A DNA stretch of 64,000 nt from a candidate division TM6 bacterium GW2011_GWE2_42_60 (GCA_000996275.1 LCEG01000003.1:186001-250000); one strand, 5' to 3'. Shown: positions 49,658-59,765, counted from the stretch's first letter. Notes: generated by a model from the letters alone, not told the origin. A program made the numbers and translations.

Positions 49658-50859
49658 CGAGTCCTTTATGGATATTGAACAGTTCATTGACTCTCATGTG
49701 TATCCTTTCTAGCTTTTTTATGATCTTTATGAGAACGGATGTACCTCGTCGTACAACATTAACTACGTCCGTGCCTACCGTTCAAATTGAAAGCGATGTG
49801 TCAAAAGTAAATCCCGCAATTATTTATGAGCATGATCTTTTCGGAACATTTATTTATCAGACAGCACCTGAAAAACCTGCACACGAAGAGATCATTATTC
49901 CCGTTCCACCAAGCATTGAAGAAGCTCCTGCATACAAACGAGCAGAGGCAGATTTCCTACCACCACTCCAGATAAAACTCAAAGGGATTCTGCTTAATTC
50001 AAACGCACTTTATAGTCGCGCAATTATTGCCAACACAAAGACAAAAAGCGAAAAACTCTACAAAATCGGTGATCTTGTAGAAGATGCGACGATCATTCAT
50101 ATTTACAAAAACAAGATTGCACTCGTTCGCTCAAATGGGCAGCAAGAAGTCCTCTTTTTAAATGAAGAAATGGCCCAATCTGATCCGATTTATCAAGGAG
50201 ATCGTATTTGGGCAACTCTCATAACCCAAACAGGTAATTCTACATTTAGTATTGATTCACGCGGATTTAAAAAGAAAATTCAGAGTGTTGCACAAATTCT
50301 TGAATTGCTCGATATAACCACAGCATTTGACAAAGGAAAGTGTATCGGTTGTCGTGTTGGTCAAATAAACCAAGGTTCATTCGGCTCTCTTATGGGGCTG
50401 CAATATGAAGATATTATCACATTGGTCAACGGTATCGAGACAACCAATCCAAACAATCGCGTCAAAATTTACCAGGTGATTAGAAATGCAGGCGGAAACC
50501 AGACAATCGACGTAGAAATCATGCGCAATGGCGAATCCAAAAAGCTCTCTTATAAAGCCCACCAAATAACGGATGACGCTGACGATGATGTTCTTGATGA
50601 AGAACCAATAAAGAATAACTATCCCGCAGGCACATTAATTCATAGCAATGGTAAAAGTCCTCAGCAAACACGCCCCATTTCTAAGCCAGAAGATTTCCCC
50701 GAATTACCCGTAAAAATGCCTGGAAGGCTAAGAACTACTGATTCAGCTTCTCGAGAAATAGCCCAAACGAGTGATAATAATATTACGCAAATGTTTAAGA
50801 AAAAAGATCAGCAATCCATGCTAGACTTTGGAAGTCGGAATGCCTTTTTACAACGTTAG
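49654..50859 (+). CDS. GspC-like type II secretion protein
   Basis: A 401-residue protein with one N-terminal membrane helix (LWILNSSLTLMCILSSFFMIFM) followed by a periplasmic GspC homology region (LQIKLKGILLNSNALYSRAIIANTKT...YKIGDLVEDATIIHIYKNKIALV) and a PDZ-like domain (GFKKKIQSV, GCRVGQINQGSFGSLMGLQYEDIITLVNG). In type II systems this subunit links the inner-membrane platform to the secretin. It lies directly before the first secretin. The acidic and Pro-rich C-terminal tail of about 90 residues is extra. Confidence 0.82.
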   Translation: MTSPLWILNSSLTLMCILSSFFMIFMRTDVPRRTTLTTSVPTVQIESDVSKVNPAIIYEHDLFGTFIYQTAPEKPAHEEIIIPVPPSIEEAPAYKRAEADFLPPLQIKLKGILLNSNALYSRAIIANTKTKSEKLYKIGDLVEDATIIHIYKNKIALVRSNGQQEVLFLNEEMAQSDPIYQGDRIWATLITQTGNSTFSIDSRGFKKKIQSVAQILELLDITTAFDKGKCIGCRVGQINQGSFGSLMGLQYEDIITLVNGIETTNPNNRVKIYQVIRNAGGNQTIDVEIMRNGESKKLSYKAHQITDDADDDVLDEEPIKNNYPAGTLIHSNGKSPQQTRPISKPEDFPELPVKMPGRLRTTDSASREIAQTSDNNITQMFKKKDQQSMLDFGSRNAFLQR

Positions 50860-50865
50860 AGTCCT

Positions 50866-53145
50866 ATGAAAAAAGAGATTTTTAAAATCACGCTTATCTC
50901 GCTTTTCGTCCCCTGGTTCGGCACATTGTTTAGTTCAAAACCAATAAGCGAGATGATTTTTCCTTCATCTGAAAGCGAAGCTGCTGCAGCACAAAAAACG
51001 CCGATTATTCCTAAAGAGTTAACACCTTGGGATAATGGCGACCCTCAAGAATTGGTTGAGTTTAATTTTGAAGATGCAGAGCTGTCTACCATTATTAGTT
51101 ATATCGAAACACGTTTTAATATAACCTTCATTCTTGATACAGTACTTAATCCGCTCCCCCCACAAGGGAAAAATATTGCTGGAATTAAACTCTCATTCAA
51201 AACAAACAAACCACTTTCCAAAAAAGAAGCTTGGGGCCTTTTTATCAAATTTCTTGATATGGCTGGTCTTGCTGTTGTTCCTGGGCCAGCAGATCGAGTT
51301 TTCCGTATCACTACGACCGATGACAAATCACCTCTTAGTGCAAATAAAGAACGCCTTCCAACACTTATTGGAACTAATCCCAAATTACTTCCCGAAGATT
51401 CATCGTGGATACGTTATATTTATTTTGCACGGAACACCAGTCTTGATATGGTCAAAAATCTTTTCAATGCAATGAAAAGTCAAGCGTCACCACGTACAGT
51501 CGATTTTCCCGAGCTGCGCGCAATCATGATTACCGATAAATCCATCAATATTAAATCCATCATCAATATTATCGATGAACTTGATAAAGCGAGTGAACCA
51601 GAGACTATTTCTATTGTAAAACTCCAGCATACTGATGCGGGGAAAATTGCAAAATTTTATTCATCACTCCTTGAAGAAAATGACCAACAAGGACTTGCTT
51701 CCCGTCTTGCCATAGGTAAACGGCAGACGCTTTCTTATTTTCCTGTCGGAGTAAGGGTTATCCCTGAGCCTCGAACAAACACACTCATTCTGCTGGGTGC
51801 GGCTGAAGGGATTACAAAAGTAGAAGAATTTATTATTAACACTCTCGATAAGCAGTCAAACTTAACCCACCGCTTTACCAAGGTAATTCCCCTTAAACAT
51901 ATTCAAGCCAGCGCTGCAGAATCTATTTTAAGCAAGGTAATTCAATTTAAATCTGAGACGGAAGCTGCTCAACAGGGGGGAGTCCGCGACGGTGATAAAT
52001 ATTTCAAACCTCTTTCGCTTGTCGCCGAAGACTCTGGCAACCGCCTCATTCTTACGGGAGATTATGAAGATATCCTTAAAATTGAGGGGATCCTTCAGCA
52101 GATCGATGTCGAACCACCCATGGTCGCACTTCAGGTCTTTATTGTTAATACTGACACCACTAAATTAAAAGATTTCGGCACACAAATTCGCAACAAAATA
52201 CCAGGACCTACTGGGCTTATTGGGAACAATGTAAATTTTCAAACATCGGGACTTGGTCTTACGGGCACTATTGTCGAAAATACAACTGAAACATCCGGGT
52301 CATTCCGTCTGCTTGGTAATTTGGTGCAACTCGCTCTTGGTGGAGCTGTTGGATCGACCTATGTCACCTTAGGAAATGATTCGTGGGGTGTTTGGGGAAT
52401 GCTTCGTATGCTTGAAAAATATACCAATGCAACCATCGTACAAAACCCATTTATTACCGTAGTTAATAATTATCCTGCGGTCTTTACGCACGGTACTACC
52501 CGGCTTGTACAAAGTGGTACTACTTACAGCACAACAGGTCCAACCTCTAACTTAAAAGACTTAAAAGCAGAACTTGAGCTCAATATCACACCACGCATCA
52601 GCTATGAAGGATATATTACTCTCGATGTCTCTATCACTGACTGCCAGTTTACCGACTTAACTGACACATCAAACGGTAATCGAATCACTAAGGTTGTTAA
52701 ATCATCTCTCATTCTTGCTGATGGAGAAACGGTAGTATTGGGCGGCCTTATTAGAAATTATGATACCGAAGATGAAATGCTTGGATCACCACTTGGTAAG
52801 ATTCCAATTATTGGATGGTTCCTTGGCAAAAATAAGGAAAAAAGCAGTGAAAAATCAAGTCTCTTGATTTTCATTACCCCAAAAATTATTCCACCAGAAT
52901 CAACTGAAGAAGCGCGCAAATTTACCAAAGATAAATTTGATGATGTAACAAAAACACTCTCTCTTTCAACTGACAATTATCAGCTTAAAGACCCAATCCA
53001 TCGTTGGTATTTTGACGATCTCCATGAAGGAAAAGAGTCTCTCTTAAGTTTTGCAAAAGGAGAAGGCTCATTTATTTACCCAAGCCAGAAAGAGCAACTC
53101 GGTAAAGCAGCTTCAGGAAAACCTTTAAGTTCGTATCTCTCATGA
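50866..53145 (+). CDS. Secretin (GspD/PilQ family), first copy
   Basis: A 759-residue outer-membrane secretin with signal peptide, N0/N1-type periplasmic repeats (EFNFEDAELSTIISYIETRF, SWIRYIYFARNTSLDMVKNL, VIPLKHIQASAAESILSKV), and a secretin domain ending VVLGGLIRNYDTEDEMLGSPLGKIPIIGWFLG and LLIFITPKIIPP. The end carries QLKDPIHRWYFDDL. It overlaps the PilM-like gene by 4 bp (ATGATA-type). The pore lets exoproteins or fibres pass the outer membrane. Confidence 0.93.
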   Translation: MKKEIFKITLISLFVPWFGTLFSSKPISEMIFPSSESEAAAAQKTPIIPKELTPWDNGDPQELVEFNFEDAELSTIISYIETRFNITFILDTVLNPLPPQGKNIAGIKLSFKTNKPLSKKEAWGLFIKFLDMAGLAVVPGPADRVFRITTTDDKSPLSANKERLPTLIGTNPKLLPEDSSWIRYIYFARNTSLDMVKNLFNAMKSQASPRTVDFPELRAIMITDKSINIKSIINIIDELDKASEPETISIVKLQHTDAGKIAKFYSSLLEENDQQGLASRLAIGKRQTLSYFPVGVRVIPEPRTNTLILLGAAEGITKVEEFIINTLDKQSNLTHRFTKVIPLKHIQASAAESILSKVIQFKSETEAAQQGGVRDGDKYFKPLSLVAEDSGNRLILTGDYEDILKIEGILQQIDVEPPMVALQVFIVNTDTTKLKDFGTQIRNKIPGPTGLIGNNVNFQTSGLGLTGTIVENTTETSGSFRLLGNLVQLALGGAVGSTYVTLGNDSWGVWGMLRMLEKYTNATIVQNPFITVVNNYPAVFTHGTTRLVQSGTTYSTTGPTSNLKDLKAELELNITPRISYEGYITLDVSITDCQFTDLTDTSNGNRITKVVKSSLILADGETVVLGGLIRNYDTEDEMLGSPLGKIPIIGWFLGKNKEKSSEKSSLLIFITPKIIPPESTEEARKFTKDKFDDVTKTLSLSTDNYQLKDPIHRWYFDDLHEGKESLLSFAKGEGSFIYPSQKEQLGKAASGKPLSSYLS

Positions 53146-54734
53146 TAAAAAATCTTTTTTTCCCTTCTCGATTTGGCCGTTCGTATCTATTTTCACAACG
53201 CATCGTTGCTTTTGATTTAAATTCGGATAGTGTCCGTGCAACCTGTGTCTATGCACATCGGTCTCTCTCAACCATTACACATTGTCTTGAAGAGCCCTAC
53301 ACGCCAGGATCTGAAGACTCATTAATTCAGGCACTCACAAAATTAAAAACCTCTCTTGGGACTTGGAACAAAAGTATTATCGTACTTCCAAGCAACAAGG
53401 CAGCTTTCAAACAGCTACACCTCCCTTTTTCTAATAAAGCAAAGATCAAACTAATTCTCCCCTTTGAGCTTGAATCAGTTCTTCCATACCCAGTTCCAGA
53501 AGCAGCACTTGATCTTATCATCACAAAAGAAGGTTCTGACTCCGAAAATGCAACTGTCTTTGTAGCAACAATGAAACAGACACTGCTTGCAATGCTTGTC
53601 CAGCCATTTTTAGATGTTGGCATCATTCCGGATCGTGTAACATTTGGAGGCATCGAGCTCTATGGCTTTTTACATTTACTTAATGATCCAAAAGCTTCTC
53701 AAAATCTCGTTGTAGCGCTTGATATTGACACAACAACCACTGACATTCTTATGCTTGTTCAGGGGAAGCTACAATCAATCCGAACCATTTCGCGTGGTAT
53801 TTCGTCAACACTTGCTAAACTCGACGTCTCAACACTTACCGTAGAGCAGAAGAGCGAACTTCAGGCGCTCATGAATGAAATACGATTTACGATTCAAGCA
53901 CTGATACGAAATGAACAGATTACAGAGCCTATTCAGCAGGTACTTCTTTTAGGAGCTGCCTGTTCAATGGAAGGCCTTACCGAGTTTCTCAGTCAAGCAC
54001 TATCACTCCCCGTTGCAGCTATTCCAACTCACGCAATTGTTCGACAATCAACTATCAATACTGATCTTCAAAGTATGATTCCAAACCAAAACCTTAAAAG
54101 CCTTGCTGCCGCACTCCCTTGGAGTATTTCAGAATCATTTAATATTGGACAAGCGCTTCGCGAAGAGCGCGATGCTCGACAATTTACCGCTCAAATCATT
54201 ACTGCAGGATCTTTGGTAGGATTGCTTCTTTTTTCTTTTATGCTTTTCAGTTTTTTCTCAATCAGAAAGCTCAATAATGAGCTTGAAGCATCGCGGCAAG
54301 AGGTTTCTCAGCGCATCACCAAAGAATTTAACCTGACTTCCCAAGCTTCGCGATCAAGTTCTGCTTCAAAGAGAACAAGTCCTCTCACGCAATTGTTTGA
54401 TGCTGCACAACAAAAACTTACAAAAAATGAAAGCCTCTGGTCATCATTTACTGCAAATCGTTATGCATTTCTACGGTATCTAGAAGCGTTAAGCTCTCAT
54501 ATAAATCGAAAAGAGCTTGGGCTTGAGCTTAAAACACTGAGGCTCAGCCGAGACAACCAGTCTGCGGAAGATCGTATTATGCTTGAAGGTTCTGTAAAGG
54601 ATTGGGACGCTCTTAGAAAATTTGAAACAGCTCTTATCGACACACAACTTTTTACCATGGTTCCTCGGCTCGAAGAAACAAAGTTCTCAAACCTTATCCT
54701 CACAATCAATAAAAAAGGAGAGGGACTTCGATGA
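53142..54734 (+). CDS. GspL/PilM-PilN-like assembly platform protein
   Basis: A 530-residue protein. Residues 1-330 have an actin-like PilM/GspL fold (AFDLNSDSVRA, LPFELESVLPYPV, VALDIDTTTTDILM, LLLGAACSMEGL). A membrane helix follows (ITAGSLVGLLLFSFMLFSFFSI, about 349-370), then a PilN-like coiled coil and ferredoxin-like end. So a single chain joins the cytoplasmic and periplasmic parts, as GspL does. It is translationally coupled to the secretin before it and the GspM/PilO-like gene after it. Confidence 0.85.
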   Translation: MIKNLFFPSRFGRSYLFSQRIVAFDLNSDSVRATCVYAHRSLSTITHCLEEPYTPGSEDSLIQALTKLKTSLGTWNKSIIVLPSNKAAFKQLHLPFSNKAKIKLILPFELESVLPYPVPEAALDLIITKEGSDSENATVFVATMKQTLLAMLVQPFLDVGIIPDRVTFGGIELYGFLHLLNDPKASQNLVVALDIDTTTTDILMLVQGKLQSIRTISRGISSTLAKLDVSTLTVEQKSELQALMNEIRFTIQALIRNEQITEPIQQVLLLGAACSMEGLTEFLSQALSLPVAAIPTHAIVRQSTINTDLQSMIPNQNLKSLAAALPWSISESFNIGQALREERDARQFTAQIITAGSLVGLLLFSFMLFSFFSIRKLNNELEASRQEVSQRITKEFNLTSQASRSSSASKRTSPLTQLFDAAQQKLTKNESLWSSFTANRYAFLRYLEALSSHINRKELGLELKTLRLSRDNQSAEDRIMLEGSVKDWDALRKFETALIDTQLFTMVPRLEETKFSNLILTINKKGEGLR

Positions 54735-55288
54735 TTACAGTACTCCGTATTAAACATTTTTTTGATGAACTTGATGAGAAAAAACTTACTCAATATCTTT
54801 TTATTCTCATTGGAGGACTCACCCTCGTTCTTGGTGGTATTACTTATTACACACAATACCGCATAAAAACACTCAAAAATGAAATTAGAAAAGTAAATGC
54901 TATACGTGAAAAAGCACGCGATCTTCTTTCAAAAAACGCCGTAGTTAATATGCAACGAGATGAAGTCGATACTATTTTAGCTCAAGATAACCAGTTCAAA
55001 ATAAAAGAGTTTTTTGTTGAACTGGTTGCAAATTTAAACCTTACCGCACAAAGTTCAAAAGAGACAGAGCTCTCAAACCCACAAGACCTGGATAATGGAT
55101 ATAGCGAAACAAAGCTTGATGCAAGTTTTTCGGGTATTTCCATGCAAAGGCTCTGCGAACTTTTGCTTCAACTCGAAAAAAATCGTAGAATCTTTCTTAA
55201 GGAAGTTGTAATTACTAAGTCTTCACAAAGCAATGCTATTGATGTGTCACTGGTTATTGCAACACTTCAACAAAAAATAAGCACTTAA
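54731..55288 (+). CDS. GspM/PilO-like protein
   Basis: A 185-residue protein with a short cytoplasmic end, one membrane helix (YLFILIGGLTLVLGGITYYT, about 17-37), coiled coil, and a ferredoxin-like periplasmic domain (FVELVANLNLTA, LDASFSGISMQRLCELLLQLE, IFLKEVVI). This fits the PilO/GspM family that dimerises with PilN/GspL. The start overlaps the stop of the preceding gene as ATGA. Confidence 0.8.
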   Translation: MITVLRIKHFFDELDEKKLTQYLFILIGGLTLVLGGITYYTQYRIKTLKNEIRKVNAIREKARDLLSKNAVVNMQRDEVDTILAQDNQFKIKEFFVELVANLNLTAQSSKETELSNPQDLDNGYSETKLDASFSGISMQRLCELLLQLEKNRRIFLKEVVITKSSQSNAIDVSLVIATLQQKIST

Positions 55289-55308
55289 GAGACCCTGGAG
55301 TCCTCATT

Positions 55309-58176
55309 ATGACAGAACAACGTTTTCTTATACTCCTGGCCACATACAGCTTATGCACAGTATTTCCCATGACACTCTCAAGCACCGCAACTTCTACTGC
55401 CCCAGATACAAAAATCGCAACCTCTCAATTACCTCCATTACCTCAATTACCTCCATTACCTCAATTACCTCCATTACCTCCTTCGCCTCAATCAACTACA
55501 CCAACCCAATCGTCCACCTTACCTCCATTACCTGCACCAGCTCAACAGGCTCTCCCAACTCAAACACCAGCACCAGTATTAACTCAGCAGCCAGCGCCCG
55601 CACTCTCATCATTGCCTCAACTACCCCAATTACCATTTTTAACAGCGCCCGCAGCACAGACACCACCACAGCAAATCGCAACTCAAAAATCACAAACTTC
55701 CATATTACCAGTTCCTGTTACTGCATTACCAACACCACAAGTAACAGCACAAACACTACCTCTTGCACAAGCAGCCCCAAAACCTGCCACACCAAAACGC
55801 AAAGTTCCTCGTAAACAACGCGCCCCAACGGAAAAACAATTAGCTATTTCATCTAAAGATCTTGAAGAAGCCGCTATTCCCATAGAAGATATTCGCGAAG
55901 AAATAATCGAGCCAGATGGAGTCTCCTCAATTTTTGAAAAAGAAGAAGGAGAAAACGAATTTACAGACATTGAAGAAGTTGTGCCTGAAAAAACTAAACC
56001 AACTGGACGCGATCCTATGTTTGTCATCAAGAAAACCGACAAACTCGCCTCTTTAGTTGAACGACTCGCAGCACGAAAAGGATTTAATGTTATCTTACCC
56101 CATGGCGCTGAACTTTTAAAAGAAACCATTAATTTACCCAAAAGCCTGCGCATGCCACTTTCAGAAGCAGAAAAATATATTCACATGCTTCTCGAGCTTG
56201 CCGGTTATTCACTCAGGCCATCGGGTGCATTTTTTAAAGTCACCAAGCTGAATGAAAACAACTTCGCAACCGAACCTTTAAAACTCTATGTTGATCCAAA
56301 AACACTCCCAAAAACAGATGAGCACATTAAAGCTATCTATTTTCTGTCTAACTTTAAAGTTCCCCAAACAAATCAGGGTAATGAACCAATTAATTTACTC
56401 ATGAAGGATCTCTTAGGCTCACAAAAAGTATATTTTTTTGATCAGAAAACTAATGCCGTTATTCTTATTGGGTCTGCACAAAAAATAGCCGCGACTATGG
56501 ATGTTGTTAGAAAACTTGATGCTATCGGATCTCCTGAAAAACTCGGAATTATTCAGCTCTTTAATGCTTCAGCAAATGTTGTTGCTGAACTCTTAAATAA
56601 ACAGATCATCGCAACGACTAATCATGCTACACGGCCTACACTTAAAACACATGAAGATCTCTATTTTGCCCCTAACACAAGGGTTATTCCTGATATTTCT
56701 TCAAATTCTCTTATTGTTTTGGGCCAAGAATCAGCAATAAATAGAATTCGAGACCTTGTGAGCGATTATCTCGATTTACCTCTTGAATCAGGAAATTCAA
56801 TTCTCCACGTTTATGATCTCCAATACCTTAATTCAAGAGAATTTGCCCCTATTCTTTCTCGTATTGTAACTCCAGGCGGATCCGAACAATCAAGGAAAGA
56901 TCAGGGAAGCCATGATCGTCTTTTTGATGGGGTTATTATAGTCGCTGAAGAAGAAAGCAAAGTAGAATCAGCAGGCTCCTCAAAAACAAGTGGCTCACTA
57001 ACCATTGGTGGAAACCGACTCATAATCGCAGCGAATCAATATGATTGGAAACAGATTAAGCGCCTGATTGAACAGCTCGATAAACCAGTACTACAAGTTA
57101 TTTTTGAAATCTATATTATGGATCTAACTCTTTCAGCGACAAAAGATCTCCGTGCACAGCTGCATAACCTGGCCTCCGGATGGGGTCTCCATCATGGCGT
57201 TGAGGCACAATTTGCAGGAATATCGACTCAATTGTTAGATGGCACAACTGCTGCAACAGCAACAACCCTCGATTCAGATTTATTGCAACTCAATAATCTC
57301 ATCCCACCAAGCTCTCTTGCCGCACAATCTCCAGCAGGGTCAATGATTATTTCACTCCGCGACCCAGCACGTGATAATATCTGGAGTGTCCTCCGAACAC
57401 TCGACAATTGGAACGAACAACATGTTATTTCTCAGTTCTTTATTCTTACTAAAAACAACTCGACTGGCGTTGGTGAAAGTGACGAAATGAGACGTAAACA
57501 AGGGGAAGCTTCATCAGGGCCAAGCGGTGTTACAACCATTCCTGATGTCGACTATACCGCAAAAATCAAGATCGAAATCACCCCACGAATCAGTTCTCTT
57601 GATCGCCTCTCGTTTAAAACTCATATTGATATTCAAGACTTCTTATCAGCACAAGATTTTACCCGTTCAGCACGTTCTATTGATACAAGTGCTATTCTAA
57701 GCTCTGGCCAAATTCTCGTTATGGGAGGGCTTACAAAAATTAATGATACTGAATCTGAAGTAGGAGTTCCTCTTCTTTCACACATTCCAATTATTGGGAA
57801 TTTCTTCAAAGGATCAGGTAAGAAGAAAGAACGAAGCAATCTTGCAATCTTTATACATCCTACAATCATTGATCCAAAGCTACGTTCCGGTCTCAATTTA
57901 TACACAGGTAATAAAGTCGCCACCGCCGAAGAAACCATAAACTCAACAGACCTCTTTAGCTCACTTAAAGACCCAATCACCCGATTCTACTTCAAAGACA
58001 AACCAGGCGAACGAAGCATTGATCTCTTTAATAAATATTACGATGATTCAAAGCGTTTTGTCCGAGACAACCGCGATGAAATCGTGATATCAGACACTCA
58101 GGTAAATAGCCAAGAATCTGCTAAACTCAAAGAACTTCTCAAAGATGAGAAGAATCCCTTTGAAGAGAAAAATTAA
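55309..58176 (+). CDS. Secretin (GspD/PilQ family), second copy with Pro-rich extension
   Basis: A 955-residue secretin. The signal peptide is followed by a Pro/Gln/Thr/Leu-rich low-complexity region (about 35-165) including three PPLPQL-type repeats, then acidic linker, N-type domains (LKLYVDPKTLP, LGIIQLFNASANVVAELL, NSILHVYDLQYLNSREFAPIL), and a secretin domain ending ILVMGGLTKINDTESEVGVPLLSHIPIIGNFF and LAIFIHPTIIDP. The end carries SLKDPITRFYFKDK, matching the first secretin's end. GGAG precedes the ATG. It may form its own ring or a mixed ring with the first copy. Confidence 0.9.
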   Translation: MTEQRFLILLATYSLCTVFPMTLSSTATSTAPDTKIATSQLPPLPQLPPLPQLPPLPPSPQSTTPTQSSTLPPLPAPAQQALPTQTPAPVLTQQPAPALSSLPQLPQLPFLTAPAAQTPPQQIATQKSQTSILPVPVTALPTPQVTAQTLPLAQAAPKPATPKRKVPRKQRAPTEKQLAISSKDLEEAAIPIEDIREEIIEPDGVSSIFEKEEGENEFTDIEEVVPEKTKPTGRDPMFVIKKTDKLASLVERLAARKGFNVILPHGAELLKETINLPKSLRMPLSEAEKYIHMLLELAGYSLRPSGAFFKVTKLNENNFATEPLKLYVDPKTLPKTDEHIKAIYFLSNFKVPQTNQGNEPINLLMKDLLGSQKVYFFDQKTNAVILIGSAQKIAATMDVVRKLDAIGSPEKLGIIQLFNASANVVAELLNKQIIATTNHATRPTLKTHEDLYFAPNTRVIPDISSNSLIVLGQESAINRIRDLVSDYLDLPLESGNSILHVYDLQYLNSREFAPILSRIVTPGGSEQSRKDQGSHDRLFDGVIIVAEEESKVESAGSSKTSGSLTIGGNRLIIAANQYDWKQIKRLIEQLDKPVLQVIFEIYIMDLTLSATKDLRAQLHNLASGWGLHHGVEAQFAGISTQLLDGTTAATATTLDSDLLQLNNLIPPSSLAAQSPAGSMIISLRDPARDNIWSVLRTLDNWNEQHVISQFFILTKNNSTGVGESDEMRRKQGEASSGPSGVTTIPDVDYTAKIKIEITPRISSLDRLSFKTHIDIQDFLSAQDFTRSARSIDTSAILSSGQILVMGGLTKINDTESEVGVPLLSHIPIIGNFFKGSGKKKERSNLAIFIHPTIIDPKLRSGLNLYTGNKVATAEETINSTDLFSSLKDPITRFYFKDKPGERSIDLFNKYYDDSKRFVRDNRDEIVISDTQVNSQESAKLKELLKDEKNPFEEKN
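55424..55477 (+). repeat. 18-bp in-frame minisatellite in the second secretin
   Basis: Three copies of CTCAATTACCTCCATTAC at 55424, 55442 and 55460, encoding the repeating LPPLPQ unit. It is a likely site of length variation between strains. Confidence 0.85.
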
Positions 58177-58333
58177 CAGTTTAGATGAGGCACAGAATGA
58201 TTTTTTTTCCATTGCAGGGCCGGTAAACCCAACAAAGCATTATTGCCTACCTTTGGCTACTCGGCTCAATGAACACGAGTTGCGTGAACTTATTGCTCAA
58301 GAAAAATACTTTATTCTCCATGCCCCACGGTAG
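58145..58333 (+). pseudogene. Remnant of an AAA-type ATPase, N-terminus only
   Basis: The frame overlaps the last 32 bp of the secretin and ends at TAG (58331-58333). Residues about 14-62 match the N-terminus of a widespread ATPase family: DFFSIAGPVNPTKHY, then LIAQEKYFILHAPR. In that family the next residues are QTGKT, the Walker A motif. Here a stop comes exactly before it, and the following sequence belongs to the neighbouring ankyrin gene. I see no ribosome site of its own. A truncated leftover is most likely. Confidence 0.65.
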
Positions 58334-58351
58334 TCTATGCGTTGCTCAATT

Positions 58352-59659
58352 TCAGCTAGCTTTAAACTTAATACGCAGATCGCTAAACTTATTATACTTA
58401 TTGACCTGATCTTTGTGGCAAGCAGCCTGCGCGATTAAACGCATAAGCAAGCGATTATGGAAATCTTCTACAGACTTAAAGCCATGGTTTTTTATCTCAA
58501 ATTCAACCAATACCCCAATAAGCTTTTTAAAGCTCTTTCGACTGTCTATTACAACCGGAATAAGCGGAAAACTAACTTTTGCTCGAGTTAGCTCCCCTTT
58601 GAACGGCAGGGTATCTTTCTCAAAATAATTCTGGAAAATCTTCTCAAGAATATGCATACGAATTTGATCTTCACCCGTAACAAGAAGATTTTCTATGGAT
58701 TCACTTTTTTGCGGTAAAACAAGCGGGATTGCGGCATTTTTAAATCGCCGAGCAATTTCTCGAACCCCTGAATTAATAAAAGCTTTTTCATTGGCGTCTG
58801 TTTCCGAATCGCCTGTTTCTTTATTTAAAGAGATAGGGAGAAGAGATGTAAAAAGCGGAACAAGCTCCTCTTCAAATGCCCATCCCTGCAGAAAACTCCG
58901 AGCCGTTCTTCTGTTCTGTTCTTGTAAATCAAAGTTTGCTCCGTTTTGAATAAAAAGCTTTACGAGCTCGGCATACTTTTTATAACAGGCAATATGAAAT
59001 CCTGTTTCCTTAAACCTATTCTGCAAATCAATAGTGCTACCAGCTTTAATAAGAGATTGCACTAGCTTAACGTCGTTATTTTTGCAAGCCAAATGAAGAA
59101 TAGTCTCGTCAGAAATGGCTTTTAAATTTGGATCTGCTCCAGCTTGAATGAGCAATTTTACTGTTTCAAAACACTTGCTCTTATAAGACAAATAGAGCGC
59201 AGTACATTTATTGCAACACAAATTAAGGTTTGCGCCGGCTTTTATAAGCTGCTTTGCCAAACATTCTTTTTTTTCTCGAAGAGTTATATTTTCCTTCTCA
59301 TCAGGATGAAGACAACAAGCACAATGAAGAGCTGCAAAACCAATCTTATCTGTTATGTCAAGTTTTGCGCCGGCTTTAATAAGGAGCTCTCCTATTTCTG
59401 AGTATCCCTCTTCACAAGCTATAATAAGCGGAGTTTCTTTTAAGAGATTTTGAGCATTGACAACTTCTTTCCCTCTGCCTTCTAATAGTTTTTTGACTGC
59501 TTTCGTTTTGCCTTTTTCCGTTAATTTAATCAATTTTTTACTTGTTATTGAAAGGACTATTGGATTTATCAATGATTTAATAAACTCGCTCGCCTGCACC
59601 GGAAAAGCAACGGTAAAAAGAATGGTAAATGAAAATAATAAAACCTTTAGATTCTTCAT
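58352..59659 (-). CDS. Secreted ankyrin-repeat protein
   Basis: A 435-residue protein with signal peptide (1-23) and about six ankyrin repeats over residues 55-260 (TPLIIACEEGYSEIGELLIK, GFAALHCACC, ETILHLACKNNDVKLVQSLI, TGFHIACYKKYAELVKLFI). The C-terminal 170 residues are helical (VEDFHNRLLMRLIAQAACHKDQ) with no recognised domain. AGAGG lies upstream of the ATG. It is the most regular ankyrin gene in the window and ends close to the pseudogene. Confidence 0.88.
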   Translation of the reverse strand: MKNLKVLLFSFTILFTVAFPVQASEFIKSLINPIVLSITSKKLIKLTEKGKTKAVKKLLEGRGKEVVNAQNLLKETPLIIACEEGYSEIGELLIKAGAKLDITDKIGFAALHCACCLHPDEKENITLREKKECLAKQLIKAGANLNLCCNKCTALYLSYKSKCFETVKLLIQAGADPNLKAISDETILHLACKNNDVKLVQSLIKAGSTIDLQNRFKETGFHIACYKKYAELVKLFIQNGANFDLQEQNRRTARSFLQGWAFEEELVPLFTSLLPISLNKETGDSETDANEKAFINSGVREIARRFKNAAIPLVLPQKSESIENLLVTGEDQIRMHILEKIFQNYFEKDTLPFKGELTRAKVSFPLIPVVIDSRKSFKKLIGVLVEFEIKNHGFKSVEDFHNRLLMRLIAQAACHKDQVNKYNKFSDLRIKFKAS

Positions 59660-59765
59660 AATAGCGACCTCTTAATATTCAATTAAAACTATTTGTTTTT
59701 ACATGCCAGTAAACACAATATTTTCTTATTTTATCACGTTTGGATCAAACTTGAGTTAATCGAAT

